A DNA stretch of 20,203 bases from JACVRW01 sp036519295 (GTDB taxonomy: Bacteria > Actinomycetota > Thermoleophilia > Solirubrobacterales > Thermoleophilaceae): positions 1-20,203 of the forward strand of contig DATDLN010000135.1 of NCBI GenBank assembly GCA_036519295.1. The letters run 5' to 3'. Both the position numbers and the translations under genes were made by a program. Positions 1 through 8,076 of this stretch are shown here, piece by piece (within the stretch, counting starts at the first letter, position 1; each line of letters opens with the position of its first letter). Under the pieces are notes generated by a model. That model saw only the letters and a program-made list of their open reading frames with translations. It was not told the origin of the DNA and ran no database searches.

Positions 1-7
1 GAACAAC

Positions 8-853
8 GTGGCCGAGCGGATGATCGAGACGAATGGGGTCGAGCTGTGCACTGAGGCGTTCGGCGATCCCGCGGACCCGCCGTTGCTCCTCATCATGGGT
101 ATTGGTGGGTCGATGCTCTGGTGGGAGGAGGGCTTCTGCCGGGGCCTCGCCGACGGCGGGCGGTTCGTGATCCGCTACGACCATCGCGACACGGGCCGAT
201 CGGTCACCTATGAGCTCGGTCACCCCGAATACACAGGCGCGGACTTGGTCGGCGACCCCGTCGGTGTGCTCGACGCCTACGGCATCCCGGCTGCGCACGT
301 GGTGGGCGTGTCAGCGGGCGGGGCGTTCGCGCAGCTGCTCGCGCTCGACTTCGCGGATCGCGTCCTCTCGCTCGTCCTAATCAGCACGTCCTTTGCGGTG
401 CCCAGCGACCGGAAGCTCCCGCCGAGCACCGAGGGGTTCGGGCGATTCCTGGCGACGGCGGAGGTGGACTGGTCAGACGCCGCGTCGGTGATCGAGTACT
501 CGGTCGACTACTACCGCTTGCTTGCGGGAAGCCAGCGTCCGTTCGATGAGGCGGCCACCCGGGAGCTCGTCCGTCGCGACGTCGAGCGCGCGCGCAACTT
601 CGCGGCCGCGCAGAGCCACGACGCCCTCGGGGACGGCGAGCCGTCCCACGAGCCTCTGTCCTCGATCGCGGTGCCGACGCTGGTGATCCACGGCACCGCG
701 GATCCGATGTTCCCGCTCGAGCACGGCGAGGCTCTCGCCGACGAGATACCGGATGCGAGGCTGCTGACGCTCGAGGGGGCCGGTCACGGGGTCGACCGAG
801 CCGACTGGGAGACCATTGTCCGGGCGATCGTCGAGCACACCGCCCGTGACTGA
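8..853 (+). CDS. alpha/beta hydrolase
   Basis: This 281-aa protein has the layout of a soluble alpha/beta-hydrolase fold enzyme. The nucleophile elbow is G-V-S-A-G with Ser102, the acid is probably Asp232 in HGTADPMFP, and the catalytic His260 lies in GAGHG. An oxyanion-hole region GIGGSMLWW lies at 31-39. The length fits single-domain esterases, epoxide hydrolases and aclacinomycin-methylesterase-like hydrolases; the substrate cannot be told from sequence. I used GTG at 8; ATG at 20 is an equally good start, and the frame is open to the window edge, so the real start could lie further upstream. It converges on the lipoprotein gene on the other strand and shows no clear link to the amine genes. 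Confidence 0.85.
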   Translation: MAERMIETNGVELCTEAFGDPADPPLLLIMGIGGSMLWWEEGFCRGLADGGRFVIRYDHRDTGRSVTYELGHPEYTGADLVGDPVGVLDAYGIPAAHVVGVSAGGAFAQLLALDFADRVLSLVLISTSFAVPSDRKLPPSTEGFGRFLATAEVDWSDAASVIEYSVDYYRLLAGSQRPFDEAATRELVRRDVERARNFAAAQSHDALGDGEPSHEPLSSIAVPTLVIHGTADPMFPLEHGEALADEIPDARLLTLEGAGHGVDRADWETIVRAIVEHTARD

Positions 854-1249
854 TCTGGCTAGCCGACGCTGACCGCATGCGAGCAGACCACGCCACGACC
901 GACGGCCGGCGTGGAGCGGCGGCGCCTTAGCTCTGTCGAGCACTGGGCGCGGTTCGCCGCCCCGCTCGCGCGGCCGTGACGGTCACGGCCGGAGTCGAGA
1001 GGGTGCCTCGGCACCCGACGGCGGCTGCGGAGCGGCGAGTGCTGCCCGACCGCGCCTCCCTTCGCGTGATGGCAGAACTCTCAGCCCATGCGCCGCGCGC
1101 TCCCGCCTCGGACGAGCTCGAGGCGTCCGGCCCGCCAGCCGCCTCGCGCCTGCGTTGGTGTGGGATTGCGATCGTCCGTGCCGCGCCGGACGCCGCACTC
1201 GCAGATCGTCCGCTGCGGGCGTGTCGTGGTCGCCGACCGCGACGCCCGC
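854..1249. other. intergenic, nothing recognised
   Basis: About 400 bases lie between two convergent genes. Open frames exist on both strands, but their translations are Arg/Ala/Pro-rich without domain-like sequence, as expected for GC-rich non-coding DNA. I see no RNA gene, clear terminator or repeat. Confidence 0.5.
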
Positions 1250-1738
1250 CTATCCACAGGAGAGGGGCGCAGGTCTCGCGAGTCGGCGACCACGTCGAAA
1301 CTCGATGTTCTCCTCGTCAAGCTGTCGGGGTTGACCGAGATGGGCCGTGTCGCTGCTACACCTGAGCTGTAAGTACACACCTCGGCGGCGAGGATGCTGG
1401 GCGTCGGTGATGTCGATCTCCCCCGAGCGCTCGATCTCGCATTCCCAGCCTTTCTCGAGCCGAGAAGTGTAGAAACGGATCAGCTCCCTCTGTGTCGTTC
1501 CACCCGGGGCGCGGTAAGTGATGCTGGTCGTGTGGCCCTCGGCCCCGTCAAACGGTCCTTCCTCGTGCCCGTAGTACGGGGCGGTGCCGACCTCGAGCTC
1601 GCGCGCGCCGGGGAAGGTCGGCAGCTCGTGCAAGATCGCGAGGTTCTGCTGCTCGTCCTCCTCGCGATCGGCGCCGCAGCCCGCGAGCGGCGCGGCGCCA
1701 ACCATGGTCAAGACGACGATCCAAGCGAGCGTCCGCAC
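1250..1738 (-). CDS. small putative lipoprotein
   Basis: From the GTG at 1738 this encodes 162 aa. It begins with a lipoprotein signal: a short Met-Arg n-region, a hydrophobic stretch TLAWIVVLTMVGAAP and the lipobox L-A-G-C with Cys21, then an acidic linker (ADREEDEQQ). The rest is a soluble domain of about 130 residues, including a FYTSRLEKGWECE segment, that I do not assign to a family. The cell-surface location is inferred from the lipobox. The start is uncertain: the frame is open up to a GTG at 1888 that directly abuts the stop of the upstream flavoprotein gene, and ATG 1795 is also in frame, but only the 1738 start puts the signal peptide at the N-terminus. It is probably co-transcribed with the nitronate monooxygenase-like gene. 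Confidence 0.6.
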   Translation of the reverse strand: MRTLAWIVVLTMVGAAPLAGCGADREEDEQQNLAILHELPTFPGARELEVGTAPYYGHEEGPFDGAEGHTTSITYRAPGGTTQRELIRFYTSRLEKGWECEIERSGEIDITDAQHPRRRGVYLQLRCSSDTAHLGQPRQLDEENIEFRRGRRLARPAPLSCG

Positions 1739-1888
1739 GCTCCCAATTACCCCGTCGGCCCCATCCCTGACGGGCTCGAGTGGGGTACCAGGCATCGCGT
1801 CCGGCCGGACGCCTTGATCGCAGTTGGTGCGAAACGCACCTCGAGCCGACGGGTCCGCGTAGTTAGAGGGTATGAGAGGAGGTTCCAC

Positions 1889-2866
1889 TTAGCCCGCGCG
1901 CAGCTTGGCGGCGCGTTCCAGGGCCGCCTCGGCCTCGCTCACCATCCCGCGCACGATCTCGGCGGCAGGCCGCACGTCGTGGATCAGCCCTGCGGACTGG
2001 CCGGCGAAGGGCGTCAGCTCGTGCGGCTGCTCCCGCTCGATGGAGCCCATGATCTCCGCGCGGAGGCGGTCGGCCTGCCTGCGAGCCTCGACCGGTTGGC
2101 GCTCCCACTCTGCCACGAACTCGCTCCGGATCACCCGGGGGACGACGTCGTATCCCGCTTCGCTCGGGGGCAGGATCTCCCTCCAGGCCTCGAACCGCAC
2201 GACCTCCTCCGACTCGGCCTCGAGAACGCGCTGCTTCCAGGCTTCATCCGCTGACGCCTCCCGGGACGCAAGGAAGCGGGTGCCCACGTTCGCCCCGGCT
2301 GCGCCGAGCACGAGCGCAGCCGCCAGTCCGCGCCCGTCGCCAACCCCGCCGGCCGCCAGCACCGGGATCGGGGCCACGGCATCCACGACCTGAGGGACGA
2401 GCGCCATGGCGCCGGCGCCGGCCGCCATACCCTGGCCCCCGGCCTCGCTCCCCTGTGCGATCAGGACGTCCACCCCGTGCGCGGCCGCCGCGCGGGCCTG
2501 CCCCACGCTGTGGACCTGATGGATCGCCTTCGAGCCGGCGGCGTGCACGCGGTCCACGAGCTCCACGCCCGGATCCCCGAGTGCGAAGGAAACACCGGCC
2601 GGGCCCGCGTCCAACGTGGCCGCGAATGCGTCCTCGTCGAGAAGGGGCACCACGTGGTTGACCACAAACTGCCGGTCGGTCAGCTCCCGGACCTCTTGGA
2701 TCTGCGCGGTCACCTGGTCGGCCGAACCAAAGATGGCGCCGATGCTGCCGAGCCCGCCGGCCTCGGATACGGCCGCGACAAGCTCGGGTGCGGTGGCCGG
2801 CCAGATCGCGGCCTGGAGGATCGGAGCCTCGATGTCGAAGAGCTCGCAGAAGCGGGTATGGAGCAT
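1889..2866 (-). CDS. nitronate monooxygenase / 2-nitropropane dioxygenase family
   Basis: This 325-aa protein is a TIM-barrel FMN enzyme of the nitronate monooxygenase (NMO)/FabK-like family, which oxidises alkyl nitronates or acts as an enoyl reductase. The N-terminal P-I-L-Q-A-A-I strand, the AEAGG-like SEAGGLGSIG at 35-43, AQGSEAGGQ at 137-145 and the phosphate-binding VLAAGGVGDGRG at 169-180 are all typical. In class I NMOs the EAGG motif is followed by a catalytic His; here it is Gln145, so the usual base is missing. Two ATGs overlap the strong GGAGGTGATGATG ribosome site; I chose the second because it gives normal spacing. The gene is divergent from gmaS and shares its 144-bp promoter region. 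The lipoprotein gene follows downstream. Confidence 0.85.
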   Translation of the reverse strand: MLHTRFCELFDIEAPILQAAIWPATAPELVAAVSEAGGLGSIGAIFGSADQVTAQIQEVRELTDRQFVVNHVVPLLDEDAFAATLDAGPAGVSFALGDPGVELVDRVHAAGSKAIHQVHSVGQARAAAAHGVDVLIAQGSEAGGQGMAAGAGAMALVPQVVDAVAPIPVLAAGGVGDGRGLAAALVLGAAGANVGTRFLASREASADEAWKQRVLEAESEEVVRFEAWREILPPSEAGYDVVPRVIRSEFVAEWERQPVEARRQADRLRAEIMGSIEREQPHELTPFAGQSAGLIHDVRPAAEIVRGMVSEAEAALERAAKLRAG

Positions 2867-2926
2867 CATCACCTCCGGGGACCGCGAGGCTAGCCGGGTC
2901 GCTCCCCGGCGGCGCCCGATTGGCGC

Positions 2927-2953
2927 TGTACAAATTGGCTCAAATGGTATAGT
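2927..2953 (+). promoter_or_regulatory. operator-like palindrome and extended -10 box before gmaS
   Basis: TGTACAAATTGGCTCA (2927-2942) matches 13 of 16 positions of the ideal palindrome TGTACCAATTGGTACA, which is nearly perfect before the permease and UspA-like genes. Just downstream, TGG-TATAGT (2945-2953) resembles an extended -10 element, with no good -35 box. The geometry would let a bound regulator control gmaS, and perhaps the divergent nitronate monooxygenase-like gene as well. The promoter call is inference from spacing. Confidence 0.45.
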
Positions 2954-3010
2954 CGCCCTCGATCCGGGCGGCGCGGCCCGGGAGGCTATTCGACACCCGG
3001 AGGAGGGGGT

Positions 3011-4495
3011 ATGAGCGACTCCTACGAGGCCAGCGTCAGCGTCGACGCCCAGGCCCCGCCGACCTTCGGCGGCGACGTCCGCACGGTCCTCGACACGCCG
3101 AAGTCGGAACTGCCGCTCCGCACGCTCGAGGAGGCGCGCAGCCGGCCCGGCCGGCGCGAGAAGATCGAGGAGATCACTCGCCGCATCGAGTCCGAGGGCA
3201 TCAAGTACGTCTTCTTCCAGCAGGTCTCGGTGACCGGGCGCGTGATGGGCAAGGGCGTCGTGGCCTCATTCTTCCCGCAGGTAGCCGAGAAGGGCTACCA
3301 GCTCGTCTACGGCGCGACGGCGAACCTGTTCGTCGACCGAGTCGGCAACTACATCGGCTTCGGGCCCGAGGAGTCCGAGCTCGCTGCGATGGCGGACCTC
3401 GATACCTTCGCGACGCTGCCCTGGGACCCGCGCGTGGCGCGCGTCTTCTGCGACTGCTACGACACCGAGTCGGGCGAGCTGCTCGACGCGGATCCGCGCC
3501 AGAACCTGAAGCGCGTCGTGTCGGAGTTCGAGCAGGAGCTCGGCTACAGCTTCCTGATCGGGATCGAGCCCGAGATGATGTGGCTGAAGCGCTCGGAGGA
3601 CGGCGCGGCCCCCGTCGGAGTCACGAAGCCCTACTGCTACCACATCCACCAGTTCGAGGAGCTCCGTCCGGTGCTGCTCGACGTGGTCGAGTACGGGCAG
3701 GCGCTGGGGCTCGACATGAGCTACGGCGACCACGAGGACGCGCCGGGCCAGCTCGAGCTGAACTTCCGCTACGACCGGCCGGTCCGCACCGCGGACAACA
3801 TCACGACCTACCGCCAGATCTGCGCGGCGGTCGCCCGCAAGCACGGCCTGCTGGCCAGCTTCATGCCGAAGCCGTTCGTGGGCGTGTCGGCGAACGGACA
3901 CCACCATCACTTCACCCTCGTCGACGAGGACGGCACCAACGTGTTCCACGACCCCGGCGGCCCGGCGCAGCTGTCGGACACCGCCCGCCACTTCCTCGGC
4001 GGAATGCTCGACCACTTCGGCGCCCTCATGTGCATCGGCAACCCGACCGTGAACTCCTACTGTCGCATGTGGGACGAGGGCTTCTGGGCGCCCGTCTACA
4101 GGAACTGGGGCTGGCAAAACCGCACCTGTACGGTGCGCGTGGCGAGCGGCGGGCGGTTCGAGTACCGCGGCGTGGACGCCTCGTGCAACCCCTTCCTTAC
4201 CGTGGCGAGCCTGCTGGTGGCGGGCCTCGACGGCATCCGCCGAGAGCTCGACCCGGGTCCGCCGCAGAGCGCCAACACGTACGACCTGGTGCAGCAGGAC
4301 GGCGACTCGCTCCAGCGCGTGCCGGAGAGCCTCGGCGCGGCGCTGGTCGCACTGGAGCGCGACGAGGTCGTGCGCAGCGCGATGCCAGGCCGCCTGTGGA
4401 AGGTCTTCCACCACTACAAGCGCGACGAGTGGGAGCGCTACCTGGCCGCGGTCACGGACTGGGAGCGCGAGGAGTACCTGGAGGTGCTCCCGTAA
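3011..4495 (+). CDS. gmaS: glutamine synthetase family, probable gamma-glutamylmethylamide synthetase
   Basis: This 494-aa cytoplasmic protein has the glutamine synthetase catalytic fold. The metal/glutamate site is GIEPEMM (184-190), EDAPGQLELNF lies at 242-252, FMPKPF at 284-289, a His-rich NGHHHHFTL at 295-303 replaces the usual NGSGMHxH, and GNPTVNSY (343-350), WGWQNR (366-371) and EYRGVDASCNPFL (384-396) complete the site. GMAS joins methylamine to glutamate using ATP. The function is inferred mainly from the neighbours: mgsABC follow 16 nt downstream, as in N-methylglutamate pathway loci. A GlnT-type or other amine-glutamate ligase remains possible. It is somewhat longer than a typical GMAS because of an N-terminal extension. 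A GGAGGAGGGGG ribosome site precedes the ATG. It is the first gene of an eight-gene operon. Confidence 0.8.
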   Translation: MSDSYEASVSVDAQAPPTFGGDVRTVLDTPKSELPLRTLEEARSRPGRREKIEEITRRIESEGIKYVFFQQVSVTGRVMGKGVVASFFPQVAEKGYQLVYGATANLFVDRVGNYIGFGPEESELAAMADLDTFATLPWDPRVARVFCDCYDTESGELLDADPRQNLKRVVSEFEQELGYSFLIGIEPEMMWLKRSEDGAAPVGVTKPYCYHIHQFEELRPVLLDVVEYGQALGLDMSYGDHEDAPGQLELNFRYDRPVRTADNITTYRQICAAVARKHGLLASFMPKPFVGVSANGHHHHFTLVDEDGTNVFHDPGGPAQLSDTARHFLGGMLDHFGALMCIGNPTVNSYCRMWDEGFWAPVYRNWGWQNRTCTVRVASGGRFEYRGVDASCNPFLTVASLLVAGLDGIRRELDPGPPQSANTYDLVQQDGDSLQRVPESLGAALVALERDEVVRSAMPGRLWKVFHHYKRDEWERYLAAVTDWEREEYLEVLP

Positions 4496-4511
4496 TGGGG
4501 GTGCCCTAGCC

Positions 4512-5447
4512 ATGTGCGGGATCGCGGGCATCATCTATCGCGACGGGGGCGGCGCCCATCGGGTTGGCCGCGACATGACCCGCATGCTCCAGGCGATGAA
4601 GCACCGCGGGCCCGACTCCACCGGCTACGCGCTCTATCGCCCGACCGCCGACGGCTACGTGATGCACGTGAAGCTGGCCGAGGCGAACGGCAACCAGGAC
4701 TTCGAGTTCGCCGAGCGCCTGCGCCGTCAGCGCGGCCAGATCGAGGCCCGGATGAAGGCGCTGGGAGTCCGGATCGGCAGTGTTGACAAGAGCGCAGACC
4801 ACGCCATGACCGTCACCTTTGACCACGACGGCGACCTGAAGCAGCTCGCCGACTACGTCGAGGACATCCGCGGCGCCGAGGTGCTCTCGCTTGGGCGCTC
4901 GCTCGAGATCGTCAAGGACCTGGGCGACGCCGAGACGGTGGCCGGCGACTACGGGCTCGACGGCTTCGTCGGGACGCACGCGATCGGGCACGCGCGAATG
5001 GCGACCGAGTCGGACGTGGACATCGCCAATGCCCATCCTTATTGGGCGTATCCCTTCCCGGACGTGGCCGTGGTCCACAACGGCCAGCTCACGAACTACC
5101 ACCAGTGGCGCCGGCGGCTCGAGCGCGCCGGGCACCGCTTCCAGTCGGACTGCGACTCCGAGATCATCGCCGTCTACCTGGCGGAGCGCATGGCGAACGG
5201 CGACTCCCTCGAGGAGTCCATGCGCCGCAGCCTCGCCGACCTCGACGGGGTCTTCACCTATATCTGCGTGACGGAGGACGCCCTCGGTGTGGCCAAGGAC
5301 GAGCTCGGCGCCAAGCCGCTCGTGCTGTACGAGGGCGACGAGATCGTGGCGCTGGCCTCGGAGGAGATCGCCATCCGCAAGGTCGTCGACCGCGAGATCG
5401 AGACCCACGACCCGTACGAGGGCGAGGTGATGGTGTGGACGCGGTAG
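4512..5447 (+). CDS. mgsA: class II glutamine amidotransferase subunit, N-methylglutamate synthase MgsA (GlxB-like)
   Basis: This 311-aa protein is an N-terminal-nucleophile amidotransferase. It starts Met-Cys-Gly-Ile, so Cys2 becomes the catalytic nucleophile after Met removal. HRGPDSTG (31-38), GHARMAT (159-165), HNGQLTNY (189-196) and DCDSE (213-217) form the glutaminase site, as in GltB and PurF amidotransferase domains. A stretch at about 60-150 is inserted compared with minimal domains. In N-methylglutamate synthase this subunit would release methylamine from gamma-glutamylmethylamide and pass it to the MgsC synthase site. The order amidotransferase, GXGXG subunit, FMN subunit is that of mgsABC and of rhizobial glxBCD. 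Its 3' end overlaps mgsB by 13 nt. Confidence 0.85.
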   Translation: MCGIAGIIYRDGGGAHRVGRDMTRMLQAMKHRGPDSTGYALYRPTADGYVMHVKLAEANGNQDFEFAERLRRQRGQIEARMKALGVRIGSVDKSADHAMTVTFDHDGDLKQLADYVEDIRGAEVLSLGRSLEIVKDLGDAETVAGDYGLDGFVGTHAIGHARMATESDVDIANAHPYWAYPFPDVAVVHNGQLTNYHQWRRRLERAGHRFQSDCDSEIIAVYLAERMANGDSLEESMRRSLADLDGVFTYICVTEDALGVAKDELGAKPLVLYEGDEIVALASEEIAIRKVVDREIETHDPYEGEVMVWTR

Positions 5448-6217
5448 CCGGCGCCACCTACGACGCCCGCGGGCTCGTCGAGCTCGACGGAACGATTCCG
5501 AAGATCGCGGAGATCGACGGCGAGCGCGCCGTGATCGAGGCGCGCGACCTCTCAACCCGCAAGATCAACGCGGAGCTCCGCTGGCTGCTCTACGAGCAGG
5601 GCGTGAAGGACGTGACGATCCTGAACCCGAGCGCCCGCCACTCGCTCGGCGTGGGCATACTGACGCGCTGCCGGATCACCTTCCAGGGCAGCCTCGGCTA
5701 CTTCGGGGTGGGCCTGATCGACGGTCCCGAGGTCCAGATCAACGGCCGTGTGGGCTGGTCGGTGGCCGAGAACATGATGTCCGGCGTGGTAGTGGTCGAG
5801 TCGAACGCCGGCTCGCTCGCCGGCGCCGCGCTGCGCGGCGGCGACCTGGTGGTCAAGGGCCAGGTGGGCGCCCGCACCGGGATCGACCAGAAGGGCGGCA
5901 CGATCCTCGTGCTCGGCAGCGCCGGCTCGATGACCGCCTTCATGATGCAGCGCGGCCGCCAGATCATCTGCGGCGACGTGGGCCCCGGGCTCGGCGACTC
6001 CATGTACGACGGCACGATCTACGTCGGCGGCAAGATCGCCTCGCTCGGGATCGACTGCGTCGAGGCGGAGTGGACCGAGGCCGATACGGAGCTGGTGGAG
6101 CGGAAGTTCCGCGTCTACGGTCTCGGCTCCCCGCCCGAGCTGCGCAAGTTCGTGTGCGGCAAGAAGCTCTACAACTACGACAGCCTCGAGCCGAGCGAGC
6201 GAAAGCTGGTGCTGTGA
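5435..6217 (+). CDS. mgsB: GXGXG-domain subunit, N-methylglutamate synthase MgsB (GlxC-like)
   Basis: This 260-aa protein corresponds to the C-terminal beta-helix (GXGXG) domain of glutamate synthase large subunit as a separate polypeptide. Residues about 60-205 carry repeated Gly-rich turns such as GSLGYFGVGLIDG, NAGSLAGAALRGGDLVVKG and GDVGPGLGDSMYDGTIYVGG. The domain is structural and, in GltB, packs against the amidotransferase and synthase domains to form the ammonia tunnel. I chose the GTG at 5435 because GAGGTGA (5424-5430) sits a few bases upstream; this start lies inside the end of mgsA, implying translational coupling. The stop overlaps the ATG of mgsC (TGATG). Confidence 0.83.
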   Translation: MDAVAGATYDARGLVELDGTIPKIAEIDGERAVIEARDLSTRKINAELRWLLYEQGVKDVTILNPSARHSLGVGILTRCRITFQGSLGYFGVGLIDGPEVQINGRVGWSVAENMMSGVVVVESNAGSLAGAALRGGDLVVKGQVGARTGIDQKGGTILVLGSAGSMTAFMMQRGRQIICGDVGPGLGDSMYDGTIYVGGKIASLGIDCVEAEWTEADTELVERKFRVYGLGSPPELRKFVCGKKLYNYDSLEPSERKLVL

Positions 6218-7647
6218 TGGCCGACGAGAACGCACCCTCCCGCCGCACCGTCCTCGGGCACAGCCGGATCTTCACCCCGGAGGTCATCAACGACATCCAC
6301 ATGAAGGCCGAACTCGGCCGCTACCGCATGCGCGGCTTCTCGGTCTTCAAGAAGATGCCGCACTGGGACGAGCTGATCTTCCTGCCGGGCACGCTCACCC
6401 GTTTCGTGATCGAGGGCTACCGCGAGAAGTGCACAACGAGGACCGTGCTCGGCGCGCGCTTCGCGAAGAAGCCGCTCGAGCTCGACATTCCGATCTACAT
6501 CACGGGGATGAGCTTCGGCGCCCTCTCGCTGGAGGCGAAGATGGCGCTGGCCAAGGGCGCCTCGATGGCCGGCTCGGCGACCTGCTCCGGCGAGGGCGGG
6601 ATGACCCCGCCCGAGCGGGACCTCTCGACCAAGTGGTACTACCAGATCATCCAGAGCCGGTACGGCTTCAACCCGCACCACCTGATGCTGGCCGACGGGG
6701 TGGAGTTCTTCATCGGCCAGGGCTGCAAGGTCGGCCTGGGCGGCCACCTGATGGGACAGAAGGTGACCGAGCAGGTGGCCGAGATGCGCTCGCTGCCGCC
6801 CGGCATCGACCAGCGCTCGCCGGCCCGTCACCCCGATTGGCTCGGCCCCGACGACCTCTCCCTGAAGGTCCAGGAGACCCGCGAGGCCACGAACTACGAG
6901 ATCCCGATCCAGCTCAAGCTGGGCGCCGCGCGCGTCTACGACGACGTGCGCATGGCCGCCAAGTGCGGGCCGGACATCATCTACCTCGACGGCGCCGAGG
7001 GCAGCACCGGGGCGGGCCCCCACATCGCCACGGAGGAGACGGGCATCCCGCTGATGGCCGCGATCCCGGAGGCGCGGCGGGCGCTCGAGGACGTCGGTCT
7101 AGTGGACGACATCGACCTCGTCGTGGCCGGCGGCATCCGCAACGGCGGCGACGTGGCCAAGTGCCTGGCGCTCGGAGCCAAGGCCGTGGCGATCGGCCAC
7201 TCGTCGCTGATGGCGCTGAACTGCAACAAGGAGATCCCGGGCGTCACGGACTACGAGGGCACGATTGGCGTGCCGGCCGGGCAGTGCTACCACTGCCACA
7301 CGGGCCGCTGCCCGGTTGGGATCACCACCCAGGACCCGGAGCTGCGCAAGCGCCTGCACGTCGACGAGGCCGCCCAGCGCGTCTACAACTTCCTGCACAC
7401 GTTGACGCTCGAGGTCCAGATGCTCGCCCGCGCCTGCGGCAAGACCGACGTGCACTCGCTCGAGCCGGAGGACCTGGCCGCGCTCACGACGGAGGCCGCG
7501 GCGATGGCGCGCGTACCGCTCGCCGGCACGGACTACGTCCCGGGCGTGTCGGAGGAGCGTGCGCTCGGCGAGATCAAGACGATGCTCGATCGCTACCTGG
7601 AGAACCCGATCGACCAGCTGCCCCAGGCCGAAAGGGTCGAGCGATGA
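6217..7647 (+). CDS. mgsC: glutamate synthase FMN/iron-sulfur subunit, N-methylglutamate synthase MgsC (GlxD-like)
   Basis: This 476-aa protein matches the central FMN-binding synthase domain of glutamate synthase. YITGMSFGALS (94-104) and GSATCSGEGGM (119-129) match the family start, GQGCKVGLGGHL (167-178) and the barrel motifs DGAEGSTGAGP (258-268) and VVAGGIRNGGDVAKCLALGA (302-321) follow, and Cys357-x2-Cys360-x4-Cys365 in CYHCHTGRCPVG is the expected iron-sulfur ligand set. It would transfer the released methylamine to 2-oxoglutarate, or a related acceptor, making N-methylglutamate. It starts at an ATG overlapping the mgsB stop and ends with an ATGA overlap with the next gene. No pyridine-nucleotide-binding GltD-like subunit is present, so the electron donor is open. 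Confidence 0.85.
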   Translation: MADENAPSRRTVLGHSRIFTPEVINDIHMKAELGRYRMRGFSVFKKMPHWDELIFLPGTLTRFVIEGYREKCTTRTVLGARFAKKPLELDIPIYITGMSFGALSLEAKMALAKGASMAGSATCSGEGGMTPPERDLSTKWYYQIIQSRYGFNPHHLMLADGVEFFIGQGCKVGLGGHLMGQKVTEQVAEMRSLPPGIDQRSPARHPDWLGPDDLSLKVQETREATNYEIPIQLKLGAARVYDDVRMAAKCGPDIIYLDGAEGSTGAGPHIATEETGIPLMAAIPEARRALEDVGLVDDIDLVVAGGIRNGGDVAKCLALGAKAVAIGHSSLMALNCNKEIPGVTDYEGTIGVPAGQCYHCHTGRCPVGITTQDPELRKRLHVDEAAQRVYNFLHTLTLEVQMLARACGKTDVHSLEPEDLAALTTEAAAMARVPLAGTDYVPGVSEERALGEIKTMLDRYLENPIDQLPQAERVER

Positions 7648-8069
7648 CCGAGCCACAAAAAATCGTCTCGATCGACGCGGAGTACCTGTCGGGCCATCGC
7701 TTTCCCTATCAGGAGGACATCGCGGCGGTCGAGCAGATCGATCTCCAGGCGGCCACGCCCGGCCCGGACATCAACTGGCTCGAGGACATCGAGCTGCTCG
7801 AGGAGGAGGGGACGCCCGCGGTGTTCGACCGCTACTCCAACTCGTTCCTCAAGATCTACTTCCCGATTCCCGAGGGCCTCGAGAACGAGATCGCGCGAAA
7901 GGTCTTGATCGCGCACCTGCAGTCGGGCAACTCCTACGGCATCCGGCTGAAGGAGGCCCACTGCAAGTTTCCCCAGCCGGAGCTCGGGCCCTGGGTCGAG
8001 GGCACCCGAACGGTCGGCGAGGACTGGCACCCGCCCGTGCTCGAGGGCTGGGAGCCGCCGCTCCACTGA
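7644..8069 (+). CDS. unknown 141-aa operon protein
   Basis: I do not recognise this protein. It is soluble, acidic (an ELLEEEG run at 50-56), has a single Cys (107) and no signal peptide or membrane helix. The C-terminal half is rich in Trp and Pro (GPWVEG, DWHPPVLEGWEPPLH). Its ATG overlaps the mgsC stop (ATGA), and seven bases separate it from the first FAD oxidoreductase, so it is surely translated as part of this operon. A role as a small extra subunit of the synthase or of the flavoproteins is a guess from position only; it does not look like SoxD or SoxG, which fill comparable slots in canonical N-methylglutamate dehydrogenase loci. SoxD in particular should carry a cluster of cysteines. 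Confidence 0.75.
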   Translation: MTEPQKIVSIDAEYLSGHRFPYQEDIAAVEQIDLQAATPGPDINWLEDIELLEEEGTPAVFDRYSNSFLKIYFPIPEGLENEIARKVLIAHLQSGNSYGIRLKEAHCKFPQPELGPWVEGTRTVGEDWHPPVLEGWEPPLH

Positions 8070-8076
8070 CCGAAGC

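Noticed and set aside
1249..1260. DnaA-box-like CTATCCACA
   Set aside because: It is a single site with one mismatch, with no dnaA or dnaN genes and no cluster of boxes.
3266..4534. 422-aa open frame on - opposite gmaS
   Set aside because: It is antisense to a gene with clear glutamine synthetase motifs, and its sequence is Val/Ala/His/Arg-rich without domains, as expected for a GC-rich shadow frame.
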